Shown here: in pieces, positions 38,101 to 48,400 of the stretch
How positions within the stretch are numbered: position 1 is the first letter of the stretch
Layout: every line of letters starts with the position of its first letter
Assembly (NCBI RefSeq): GCF_031877795.1
Contig: NC_133934.1
Location: forward strand, 105,340,610-105,404,609
From: Strix aluco
Taxonomy: Eukaryota > Chordata > Aves > Strigiformes > Strigidae
DNA length: 64,000 bases
Direction of reading: 5' to 3'
Program-made: the position numbers and the translations under genes
The notes under the pieces: generated by a model
Seen by the model: the letters and a program-made list of their open reading frames with translations, nothing else
Told to the model about the DNA's origin: nothing
The model's database searches: none

Positions 38101-39716
38101 TGACTCTCTGCAATTACAATTAGTAATACTTGAACTGCTTGGTACAGTCCAACTGATACTAGCAGAAGCAAGACCAACTCACAGGGAACAAAGCAGAGCC
38201 TTACCTTTTCAGGCTGATCAGCATATGCAGAAAGACCTGGCTTCACAGACTCAAAGATTTCCCCTTCCAACTCTGGAAGGTTTTCTGCACAAACGAAACA
38301 TTACATGAAATGCTCAAGAGCTCCAATCTTTTTCTTTAATTTAAAAAAGGTTGCCGGCAACCCTGTAATTTCCCCTTGCAAACAATAATACTCCTCTCCT
38401 AAAACAAGAACTGCTCTTTCACTTCAGGAACATATTTAACAGAACATTACCCTTGTATCCTCCAAGTTCACAAATCATTTAAGAACATGTTGTTATATAA
38501 TTAGAAGTTATGTTCGTTTTGCATTTGTGAACTACAATGAGTTATAGCAATGTAGTATGACACCTAATCTTAATAAAATTTCTTTCTCTTTCTGCCCCAT
38601 GCTAATTATGAAATACTAATTCATATTAAGACACACACAATCAACTCCTGATTATCCTTAGGTGATTCATCCAACCCACAGACAGAACAGAAGTGACTGG
38701 GCTCAAGCATTCAGCTGCAAAGCCAAACAAGTGTGACCATTGCTCCCAGGGCAGCTTGAGTCTAGAAGCTATCCCTGAGTATTGCATAATATGGACGCTA
38801 TACCAGTCCTTCCAAACTAAGGCTGAAATCATGTGAAGCCACATAGGTACTATGCGTGGCCTTGAAGGGCTTTTTAGCCGAGTTCCACCAAAGCAGCAAC
38901 CTTTGCAAATTTGCTGGCTCACTGTACCCAAGCTAATCCACCCTCTTCAATCCCGCTGGGTGTGCAGCCAACCTGGGTACCTCTGTGCCACACCAGAAGC
39001 GGATATACTGGAGTGTGGTGCATCTGTGCCCAGGAGTTCTCTTGGAAACGGCTCAGACCTTTGGTGCTTTTAATTCTTTAATTTACTGATTTTAATTTGC
39101 TACAAAATGTGGCATGTAAACATATACAAAATCTAAGTATTTCTTGATATAATTCAAGATGACATGTAACTTGACAAAAACAGCATAAGCCTCTTTCCAG
39201 CTCAATGAGACATTCCTTAAAACAGCCGCATAGATGAAAATCTTTGGAAATTCAGAACTCTCCAGTATACCCAGAATTAAACCTCTGAGTTTCCAAAGAT
39301 CTACAAAAAAAAGATATTTTCACATCAAAACACTCCCATAAATGGACAACAGTCATCTGCCAGAAGACCGTTTAAAGGACAAACTATAGAAGTCTTCAGT
39401 TGTTCCCGAATGCTGCGTTGGGAAAAAAATAAACCCCTTTTGGGAAGTTGAAATCTAAGTCAACATACTGCAAGTGCACAGACTGACACAGGGTCTTACC
39501 TGGGCTGTTCTGCACAAAGGTGTATATGTGAATCCGGGTTCCAGTGCTTCCTGCGTCAAACATTATGCCATAAAAAGTGTTGGCTTTGGCATTTATAGGG
39601 CACGTGTTAGGTGGAAAGAAATCCTGAAACCACATCTCCCTGTTTGAATGGGAAAGAACAAAGGACAAAGAGGAAAATGCCAATGCTAGAAGGATGAGAA
39701 ATCTGGAAGATGCCAT
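23179..39716 (-). CDS. ENTPD5: Ectonucleoside triphosphate diphosphohydrolase 5 (ER UDPase)
   Basis: Thirteen coding exons in transcript order: 39716-39500, 38284-38205, 36205-36062, 35679-35604, 33418-33383, 32524-32436, 29735-29656, 28125-28064, 26622-26521, 25639-25499, 25143-25087, 23564-23449, 23265-23179. Every junction keeps frame; 428 residues, identical in length to human. ENTPD5 hydrolyses UDP and GDP to the monophosphates in the ER lumen, supporting glucose-dependent glycoprotein refolding; it can be secreted. Visible: signal peptide (hydrophobic 6-21); apyrase conserved region 1 [11 protein letters not shown] (53-63); region 2 KATAGLR (128-134); region 3 [13 protein letters not shown] with catalytic Glu172; region 4 LDLGGASTQ (198-206); [10 protein letters not shown] near residue 330; a sequon NST at 232. 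No C-terminal membrane anchor. The ATG at 39714-39716 follows CAAG and is followed by G. Residue 171 is Tyr where human has Asp. Confidence 0.97.
23579..23598 (-). repeat. A20/T20 homopolymer forming a splice polypyrimidine tract
   Basis: Twenty A on the + strand is T20 followed by C6 and TTCTCTAG in the sense of ENTPD5, directly before the acceptor of the exon beginning at 23564. It forms an unusually long polypyrimidine tract and is likely length-polymorphic. Confidence 0.85.
26872..27866 (+). mobile_element. Old retroviral-type repeat, copy B (ENTPD5 intron)
   Basis: Second copy of the element at 8400-9216, same strand, lying between the ENTPD5 exons at 28125-28064 and 26622-26521. Landmarks in the same order: CATATCTGG (about 26882), TAACAAACAG (about 26964), CCTAAGACACTGATC (about 27017), GATAAGAAGAAAATG (about 27095), a long purine-rich run (27215-27310), TGTGTGTGATATGCTTGAGG (27603), a TATA-like ACCTATAAAGCGGG (about 27708) and TTTGTGCTGTTTGTGTT (about 27748). 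Between 27470 and 27590 there are short repeats of a GACTGGAAAGACTCAGG-like phrase. A purine run, then a TATA-bearing block, suggests an ERV 3' end with LTR. Family not identified. Confidence 0.5.
34994..35426 (+). mobile_element. Solo LTR in an ENTPD5 intron, antisense to the gene
   Basis: A 433-base segment starts TGTGGTAG and ends GGTAACA, that is TG...CA. The flanks are GACACC (34988-34993) and AACACC (35427-35432), a 6-base target duplication with one transition. The 3' part (CAAAGAATGCCTGC, then GTCTTTTGAGACCG) has the look of an avian LTR poly(A)/R-U5 region with a decayed AATAAA. No internal retroviral coding is present. The mismatch in the duplication and lost poly(A) signal suggest it is older than the LTR in COQ6. 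Confidence 0.7.
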
Positions 39717-39775
39717 CTTGTCAGGACCCCCTGAGGCGGTCAAGCACGGATCAGCAATCAGAGCTGCAGCAGGTC
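39717..39775 (-). other. ENTPD5: ENTPD5 5' UTR part of the first coding exon
   Basis: A strong acceptor (T-rich tract then CTCTACAG, minus strand) ends at 39776, so 39775-39717 is the untranslated start of the first coding exon. The preceding exon must be noncoding and lie in the CpG island near 45 kb. Confidence 0.75.
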
Positions 39776-42700
39776 CTGTAGAGAAAAAAAAAAGCAGGAA
39801 TAGAAATTACCAAGAGCCCTCTTAAAAAAAATCTCTAGAAAAGTAAAAGTATCAGTCTGCACACAAATATTCTGCCCTTTAGATGCTTTTCAACACCTCA
39901 TCCAAAAGATGTGATTTACTGCACTTAGTGCTACAACTACATCTAAGTGATTGTTCTTTCAGAGTAAAGGTTTCTCCATTTCCCAAATGCAGAAGAGTTA
40001 AAGTAGTTTGCTTCCCAGTATTTCTAGTTTTGACTTTATTTAGACAACTTTTTTCTTTGATTTGGCTTGAAGGTTCTCAATGTTCAGAGCCCCCAGAACC
40101 GCCAGAAAGCCCAGATGTTATCTGAAAGTAAGCATCACCAAAGGGAAGCTCACGGCAGAACCGCTTTACCCTAACACTTACACACTTGAGATGCTGTGGC
40201 AGAACACAAAGTGTTATTCAGAGTCACAAACAAAGAGAATTTCATCTCAGGCTAAGAACAGCTGCTGGGAGAGATAAGCGCACAGAGAGAGTGAAGGCAT
40301 ATCCTTCAAGCAGCATCCTCGTCCCTAAGAAAAGCCTGGGCTGCACAAGAGGGACTGAACTGTAAGGTACACCTGGGCTCTGTCTCTTATTTTTCATAGT
40401 TTTCCTTTCTATCTTCATTTTGTTTTTTCATAATTTTCTCCTGACACAGTTTTCATTTTCAGAATTACAAAAAAACTCAGCAAAACCCCACCACACTCTC
40501 GCACCTAGATGAGTTGCCCTGAACACTCTGGTTGCTTACCAGCTTCTAACAACAGCTTCAATAAGCCAAGGCCCCAAAGTTGTGTGACGCAATATTGGAT
40601 ATCAAGATATAACTACACCTCCTCTCTCTTGACATGCACCTCTTTGCATATATTTTTCCTAGGAAATGCTAATAAAGGAAAGATATGAGCACAGAAATGA
40701 TAGGGTTCATTAGGTGCCCAGGTAAAAAGGAGGAGAATATATAGCTATCTCTGTTATTTGCATTTTAAGAGCAGAAAAGAGCATGTGGCTAGATGCCCCA
40801 CCATATGCATTATCGCCTGCACTGACATACACACAGAGCACTCAGCATACAGAAGGTGCAAACAGCTCCTTATCATTCTCCAGACACTTGGTAACACATC
40901 CATCCACCCACAGCACTAAATATTCTACTTCATACGCCTGTTCCTGCTTTGCTTGGGACCCTCACCCGCCTCTAGCCCTTACATTTGACTTTTAGTGATC
41001 TGCTCAGCCCCACTATGTTCACTCTCTCAAAATCTTTATTTGCTATCTCTAGCCTACATTTATTCATACCTAACCCTAAAATCTCTCCTTTCCTTTCTAT
41101 GTGAACCTGACAGCCTCTATTTCCACACGCCTTTCTCCCACGCCCAAAGAACTCACTTATTCTCCACTACCTTTTATCCCAGATTTAGCCCTTGTACGAC
41201 TTTTATTATTTCCATCCTTCACCTTTGTCCCCAGTTACAGCAAAGTGAGATTAACTTTTACCCATTCTCAGTAAACAACGTCACATTGGATCATTCCTCG
41301 AGTGTCTCTCTAACTCACTCAAGTGTTCAGCTATCTCCAGGGCAAACAAAATGCACAGTCCACTGCAGAAGGGTAACCTTGCCCGCCTTCTGTGACCTTT
41401 ATTTGTATCCTCCTGTTCCTAGTAAATGCAGAGAGCTGCAGGCAGAAGCACAAGCTCTTGATCCACTCTGCCTTAGAAACACGCTCTGAGAAGAGTAAGA
41501 AGTGACTTTACGATTCCACAAACAGGCAACAGCCCTGGCCACCCTCTGTGACAGATGGACTCCAACTGTAGTAGTGTCTAAAGCATTCACATTTTATGTG
41601 GAAATGAGTAAAAACTTAGTTCTAACCTCTAACAGCTCAAAAGTCCTATCCTGTGCTAAGCTGTTTGGCAGCTTCATAGCTATGGACTTGTACTAAGATG
41701 CAGCTGGCATTACCCACGTTTGCTTGATCACAGCAAGGACGTCTAACTGAAAACCCAAGAAGCTGTTCAGCTGATCAGAAGAGGTATTGTTATTCTCATG
41801 CAATGTAAGGATTTTGCTTACTGAACAATCACAAATACAACCCAAGCACCTGCCTTAAGAATAAACTCCAGAGTCCTATTACAAACAGCACACGTGGAAC
41901 TTAGCAAGCCTGGGAATCTCCAATGATCTGAAAACATCTGAGCAACTGCCATCATTAACACATACTTTCTTGTCAGATCTAACAGTGGATGAGCCTTAGC
42001 CTCCCATGAAACACTCCCTCACTAAGCTTTTCTTCTCTATCCTTTTGCAGACATCCACCACCATTTCACACTTTCCATTCTCTACTTCTCCTATAACTTT
42101 TTTTCCTTTCCACTTCCTTTCCACTTTCCTTTCCTCATGAGGACAAAAAAACCCCAACCCAAAAACTCAGGATTTTTTTTTCTACCCTAATTAAGAATTT
42201 AAAAAAGGACACGGAGCCTCTTCAATGAGTGGTGAAGACCATTTAATCGAGTACACTAGCAAAACAGTGTCCACAAGAAGCATAAAAATAGATGAGAGTA
42301 AGAAATCAGAGACAAGAGAGGGACATTGGCAGAGCATAACAGAAATGGCAACAGAAAAGGCATCTGGAAAGAGAGGGTCAGAAGAAAGAGTAGAAGAAAA
42401 AATTTAAGGTAGAGATAGACAAGAGATGAGTTACCGAGAAAGAAAAATATTTCCAAAAGAGTTCTTCTCAACTTAAATTTCTAGCTGCTATCAGAATACA
42501 ACTGGATGGATAAAATGAACAATAAACAGAGAGGAGAAAACAGAAATATGAGCACAAGTTCATTAATATAAGCAAGCAGTTCAGCAGGTAAAAATGCACA
42601 GATCACCATCAGTAGGGCTCTAGTTGCTGCCTTTACAAATGAGCAGTAATAATCAACATCAATCGTGAATACGTTAGGCACACACCTGAAGCAGGATGGA

Positions 42701-44690
42701 AGCAACAGCTATTCCACTCCAGATTCCTAATGAAAACCACTTCGGAGCGCTGCGACAAGAGACACTGCGCCTGCACTTCTTTTCTTCACCTTCGCTTTCA
42801 GCTAGTAAGAGTGGACTATGTATCAGGCAAATTATAAGGTCATGGACACACATAAAGTATCAGTCGAGTTGCTTTATTCAAATTTGAGTTTATCATTGCT
42901 CAATACAAGCAGTGAAACATGCTCAGATAATTACACAGGACGAATTTCAAGAAGTTGAAAGTTAACCGAGTTCAACAAGTTAGTAAAACATTTACACAAA
43001 CATTACAGTTGACCTCAACAGCACTGGCCTGAGTCCAGTGACACAAGGTAGAACATGCATCTCCCAACACAGAGAAACACATCTAAGTATCATCTGTGTA
43101 AGGCAGATTTTAGATACTAAACCAAAAAGTTGAAGCACACCCAATATAAAGCTTTGGCAGCTACACAGTCTGTACAATCCAAAAATACTGGGATGCTGCA
43201 AACAGACTGCCGAGACTGAAGGCATGAATAGGAAGGGAAAAAAACTAAACCCAACAAAAAACCCCAACCAAACTTTCTTTAAACAACAAAGGTAAAAACA
43301 ATGCCAGAATAATAAGAAGAAACCTTAAGACAGCAAGACACAACCTTACTTAAGAGCTCACCATACACAGAAACACTGGTAGTTTTCAAGACAAGAAAGT
43401 CTCACCCACATTCTTGAATATTTGACAAAAGACAATGCAAAACCCAAACCACAGCAAGAGGAGCATCTCCCTGTAAAAAGGAATCTGTCTGATCTGAGGG
43501 GAGGGAAGAGCAGTCTATCTGAAATATACAAGAATTTCCCTTCTGTCTCCTAAAATATTATTGGGAAATATTTGGATATAAAGTAAAATATTAGAAAATA
43601 ATTAGAAATATTTATCATATATAAATATTCAGACAAACATTTTAGGAAACAAAATCGATGAATTATGTAATTCAATTGTTATTTATTGCTCAAGCACACC
43701 AAAAATCATTTGGAATGGCAAGTCTATTCTCTGCACTAAACCACTAACAAAATCTATTTTCCAGATGAGCAGCTCTTATGGTAACAAGATCTATTTCACA
43801 GATGAGCAGCTTTTACACTTCACACTCTTGACTAGGCAAATACATTTTTACCTTTTTTCAGAAGCAAAAAAGTTAATGCATTTTTTTTTGACTTATTTTT
43901 ATCTAGTAAAAAAATGCTTTCTTGGATTGTTTTGACAAAAAATTAAGCTTCTTAAAGGTACACAGTTTAAAAATCACAATAGAAAGAGTAACTGAATTCA
44001 TTGGTAGAATTTCCCAGCGCTTCCATGAAGTTAATGGCACAATATTCTTTGCACGCATACATTTTGCGTAAAATTCTAGATCTAGAGCTTTAAACACTAG
44101 AAAAAAAGAGAACCAACTCACAAACATGTGTTATCAGCAGTTTTTATCTTCTTCCCATACCAAGGCTCTAGATACACATTATTTATTTATTCTCATTTCT
44201 GCCCAAGGGGGTTTTCAATTTTCCCATTTCATTAGGCCAGGGCAGCTTTCCAAGAGGCCGCGGCGTTACCCTCCTGCAGCGCGTTAGCCAGTGTCCCTTC
44301 ACAACTCTGTAACTGTACCCCTACGGGGGCGTAAATAACATCTTTTACTGGACCAAGTGGTATTCTTAGAAAATGGGTTTTGGGTGCGGAGGGCTTTTGC
44401 TTCGACCTAAGCCTGGGGAGAACTCCAGAGCACATTCTGCGTGTTGCTGCTAGCTGTGCCCTTGAAAGCATTCACCAGAGCTTCACCGAGCCCCATTTGG
44501 AGACGGGCACCCTCACGCCCCTCTTCCAAACCGGCAGGGCTGTCGGTTATTTTAACTTTCATACCCCTCGACGCCGAAGCACTCTCCCTTTCTCCACGTC
44601 AAACAGCTGCAATCTAAACCCTTACACTGAACACGCCTGAAAAAAAACGCCCCTACCTTAATTTTCTCTCCCCAAGCAAAAGTCTCCGCG
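39776..44690 (-). other. ENTPD5: First intron of ENTPD5; no exon recognised
   Basis: About 5 kb between the coding start and the CpG island. I see no conserved coding. A 164-codon frame at 40995-41489 (+) is compositionally ordinary intron sequence and resembles no family. A small tandem duplication lies at 43752-43816. Confidence 0.6.
43752..43816. repeat. Imperfect 37-base tandem duplication
   Basis: The block ATCTATTT..CAGATGAGCAGCT occurs at 43752 and again at 43789, an offset of 37 bases, with a few substitutions. It lies inside ENTPD5 intron 1. Confidence 0.75.
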
Positions 44691-45121
44691 CCTCCTCCCT
44701 GTACCCCGCCGGCGGCGGCGAGCACGGCCCTCGGGATCCCGCGGCTCTCCTCCCGAAGCCGGCACCGATAACACTAAGAGAAACACTCGTCGAAATACTT
44801 ATTTCTTCCTCTTTAGCCACCCACAGTTGTCACTCGATCAAGACGGGGCGTCCTCTGCCCGCCGCGGCGAGTAACGGAACCACCGCCGCCGGCTCGGCTT
44901 TCGAGGGTCTCGCGCCGCTCCCGGAGGCCTCCCCGGCGCCGTAGCCCAGCGCAGCCCCCTCCCGGGGCGCCGAGAGCAGGCGCGGGCCGGGGGGCGGGGG
45001 TGTCGCCCAGCCTCGGAGCGGCTCTGCGCCCAGCGGGACGCCGGCAGCCCCGGGCGGGCCCCCGGCAACCCCGCGTCCCGGCTCCCGGCGCCGCTGGCAG
45101 GGGGCAGTGGGAAGGGCCGCG

Positions 45122-45135
45122 GTTTCCATAGCAAC
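45122..45135 (+). promoter_or_regulatory. RFX X-box-like site 1
   Basis: GTTTCCATAGCAAC: both half sites of the RFX consensus (GTNNCC and RGYAAC) are present with two spacer bases. Confidence 0.6.
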
Positions 45136-45234
45136 GCACCGCTGTCACACACCACCTCCCTCCCTCCCTCCCTCTCCCGCCGCTGCGCGCGCTCACCGGT
45201 CGCTGGCGGCGCCACATCTCGCCGGTCCTGCGTG

Positions 45235-45242
45235 TCACGTCA
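45235..45242 (-). promoter_or_regulatory. UPR/CRE-type element TGACGTGA
   Basis: On the minus strand, the sense of ENTPD5, this reads TGACGTGA. It matches the ATF6/XBP1 element (TGACGTG followed by G or A) and is also a one-base variant of the CRE. ENTPD5 is an ER-lumenal folding-related enzyme, so UPR control is plausible but inferred. Confidence 0.4.
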
Positions 45243-45300
45243 GCGCGCGCGTGTGACGCGCCCGTCGCGGGAGTTGCGCGTGGCGGGAGGGCGCTGTCCG

Positions 45301-45314
45301 GTTTCCATGGGAAC
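45301..45314 (+). promoter_or_regulatory. RFX X-box-like site 2
   Basis: GTTTCCATGGGAAC: a near-palindromic X-box. The second half (GGGAAC) departs from RGYAAC at one base. Confidence 0.5.
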
Positions 45315-45380
45315 AGGCCGCCGCGCGCTCCTCTAGGCGGGCGCGGGGGGTCCCGGGGCGGGCGGCGCGCTGGGCGGCCG

Positions 45381-45394
45381 GTAACCGAGGCAAC
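45381..45394 (+). promoter_or_regulatory. RFX X-box-like site 3
   Basis: GTAACCGAGGCAAC: both half sites fit the consensus exactly, with spacer GA. It lies 40 bases before the BBOF1 ATG. Confidence 0.65.
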
Positions 45395-45427
45395 GGGGCG
45401 GGGCCTCTGCCGTAACGGGCGGGGCGG

Positions 45428-45441
45428 GTTGCCATGGAGAC
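45428..45441 (+). promoter_or_regulatory. RFX X-box-like site 4 spanning the BBOF1 ATG
   Basis: GTTGCCATGGAGAC: a strong first half site, with a second half (GGAGAC) that is a common natural variant. The ATG of BBOF1 (45434-45436) is inside the motif. Confidence 0.6.
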
Positions 45442-48400
45442 GCGGCGGCGCGGTGTCATGGCGGGCGGGCGTCGGTCGCTGTCCCGCAGCGGCTCCTCCT
45501 GCTCCCACAGGCTGATAGAGATGGGGCGGGCGGCCCGCGCGTCTGAGGAGAGGCGGGACGAGGTGGGCGCGGCGCTCTGGGAGGCCCGGCTGGCGGCGGC
45601 AGGGGCGTCTCGGGCCGAGTACCGCCAAGCCACCCGCCAGCTGCCCAGGGGCACCGCGGAGCTGCTGTGGCGGCAGCAGGAGGCGGAGAGCGGGGTGGCG
45701 GCTGTGACGGCCCGCCTCACGCAGCAAGGCCAGGAGAAGGCGGAGGAGGTGTGCGCGCAGCCAGGCAGGCCGCCGCCCCGGCCGGCCTCCAGGTGCAGCT
45801 TCCCGGCCTGCGTTTCCCTGGCAGGCCGCGCCCTCTCGCCCCCTGCGGGAAGGCTCGCGGCGGGCTGGGCTGGGAGGGGGCGGCCTTGCCCCAGCGCCGC
45901 CCCGCCCGGGGCCTGCTCCCGCACGCGGGCAGGAATAGGGCGGCCAGTTTTGCTGCCCCTCGGTACAAGGGCCGGAGCAATCCGCCGGGAGGAGTGGAGG
46001 GGAGGGGCACCGAAATGGGCGGGGGCTGCGGCGCGGGGTGTACGAGGAGAGGCTGAAGCCGTCGTTCAGCTTGGGAAAAAGAGAAAGCTAAGAGGAAGTC
46101 CGCTGGTTTTAGCTACCTGGAGAAGATTTTAGAGAAAATAGAGACAAACTCTACTCAGAACACAATGAAGAAAAGCCCTACACTGTAGCTTCCATTTCCT
46201 CCATCACAGATTATTTCACTTTAGTGCTATTCCTACTGTTCTAAATCCAAGCACCAAGCAAAACCCTAATTCAGTTAGAAAAAGAAACTGAAAATGGAAA
46301 CTGCAATGAAATTATTTTAACATCCTATTTATTGAATAAGAAAATAGCTCTGATCCCCAGGACATTTGGTGAGACCAAATGGTAGGAAACAATTTTCTTG
46401 CTCGCATCCCACCATTTTTCAGCCTATCCAGCATAGAAGGATCTTACTCTGACCTTTTTCCAGGTGCCTGCTTTTCTCTCTCTGTCTTTATTTCTGCTTT
46501 TCTAAACTGCTTCTCTAACACTGCACCACTATCCAAAACAGTAAGGAAGAAAACTCTGTCCACATAGTTGTAATTCTTCAGCAGAGTCACAGATCTGTTT
46601 GTATCTAATACATGTGGGGTTTTATAGTTTCAGTTTACGTTATTTCCTATGCTTAACACAAATCCATGGTTTAATTGACCAGAACACTACCAATGAGGGA
46701 CCTTTCCTCCTGTGTCTTCTAATTAAATTCAAAAAGAACACAGCAAAGATACTTCTTTTTCCCCCTCACAGTTATTGTATCTTGATTTCTCTTCACAGAT
46801 TAAGAAACTGAAGCAGGAGCTGATTGATTTGAAACAGCAAGCACAAGAAAAGAAGCAGCAGCTGGTAAATTAACTTTTTGTCCTCAGAACAGTGGGATCT
46901 TCTGAGCAGGCTGAAAAGTAGTTCTGATTTTAGTATGAGGAACAAGCTAGGACAGTTAACTGTTACAGGTTTTGATGCAAAAATATTGCATGAAGAAAGA
47001 ACTTGGAAAAAAAATGGTGATGTGGGAGTTATCCCATGACTCAGTAGTATTATTTCAGAGAGTAGTAGCATCTGAAATAGTGTTAGGAACCAGCTGGGTA
47101 ACTGAGGCCAGAGGCACAACAAAAACATGTTTAATTTTTGCTGAGATAAACAATAACAACTATGAATTCTTTTATAGTTCTCCTTCATTCATTACTGTTG
47201 AACCAAGAATTCTTAAAGTGAACTGAGAAAATAATTTGTTAATCTGACTTCAGTAAGATACACAGAACTGCACTCATCTGCACTGACCTTGGTGTCTGCA
47301 GAGTTGTTGCTCTCACATATTCTCACTCCTCTCTTGTTGCACAGCAGTTTTTCCCCTTCTTAAATACGTTATTCCAGAGGTGCTACCACCATCGCTGATG
47401 GGTTCAGCCTTGCCCAGCAACGGGTCTGTCTTGGAGCTGGCTGGCATTGGCTCTGTCAGACATGGGGGAAGCTTCCAGCAGCTTCTCACAGAAGCCACCC
47501 CTGTAGACCCTCTGCTACCAAAACCTTGCAATGCAAACCCAATACAATGATATTACAGACATTGCTTTAAACTTGCTATTCATTTCTAGACTTGTTATTT
47601 CACTGGAGCGTAGCTTCTGCTGAGTTGGCAGCATTTCTTCTAATGAATTCCTTGTGTTTTTTTAAAACACTGCGGCTTGGTGTAATTTCATTCAGTTCTG
47701 TGTGCTCTGTGTTTTATGTTACAGTATTTGATGATTGGTTTCTCTCATTTTGCTTTCTTCTTACTGAGAATTTCTGATTTGCAGGCACACTATTATGCCC
47801 CAAAAATAAAAGAACTGGAAGAGAAATTTCAGCAAAATGTCAGAAAAATTGGGCAAATTCAATTAAAACTGAAATTAATAAAGGAGTTCCACAGGGAGAA
47901 AGCAGCTATTGAAAAAGAGCTGGAAGATGTAAGTTGGTCATAAATATGTGTTTACAGTATTTATTTAAAAAGCAACTTTTCTGTCTGCCTGGGAGCGTAG
48001 AGTTTGGGAGTGGAGGAGAACAGACATGGCTGATCTACAGGATTGTTCTCTTTACAGAGAGTGAGGAAAAGCACTAGACTGATAAAATGCAAGTTCTGTA
48101 GCAAGAACTCACTTCTGTAATGGTCCAGTGCTGTAGGGTTGGTTTTGTTTTTTTACAGTGACATGAAATCATACAAACGTATATGTGGATGGACTAGAGC
48201 ATCCAGTATGCACTTTAAAGATACGTATGGAAGAGCTAGCACTTGACTGTAAGCAGTATCAGTCTGACTGATTTCTCACAAGTCAGCTCAGTTAGGATGT
48301 GGATGCTAGTATTTTATCACCCTTTCAACCACATAAGCCATTTAGACTATAAAACTAGGGACTGTCTTCTGCTAAGCATTTATACAGCACATGACCTAAT

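Larger units (their letters stand above)
44690..46060. promoter_or_regulatory. CpG island: bidirectional ENTPD5/BBOF1 promoter
   Basis: A sharp rise in GC and CpG content marks the island. ENTPD5 must start leftwards and BBOF1 rightwards from it. It contains a (CTCC)n run near 45156-45175, four RFX X-box-like sites (45122, 45301, 45381, 45428) and one ATF6/XBP1-type element (45235). A candidate donor GTGAGC on the minus strand (45191-45196, exon side G at 45197) would suit the noncoding first exon of ENTPD5. Long open frames on both strands here are a by-product of GC content. Confidence 0.85.

Noticed and set aside
38640..39070. Possible further mobile-element remnant on the basis of texture
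   Set aside because: No ends, duplication or recognisable family motif could be identified.
40995..41489. 164-codon plus-strand frame in ENTPD5 intron 1
   Set aside because: No domain, no splice support, no promoter; Ser/Leu/Thr/Tyr-rich composition of pyrimidine-rich intron DNA.
44813..45727. 304-codon minus-strand frame and overlapping long frames near 45 kb
   Set aside because: Arg/Pro/Gly-rich translation of CpG-island DNA, over the promoter and the opposite strand of BBOF1 exon 1.
48059..48098. Candidate BBOF1 exon after a good acceptor (TTCTCTTTACAG)
   Set aside because: It could repair the phase if joined to an alternative acceptor at 49737, but the translation has no resemblance to the expected coiled coil and the donor is weak. 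Left out pending transcript data.
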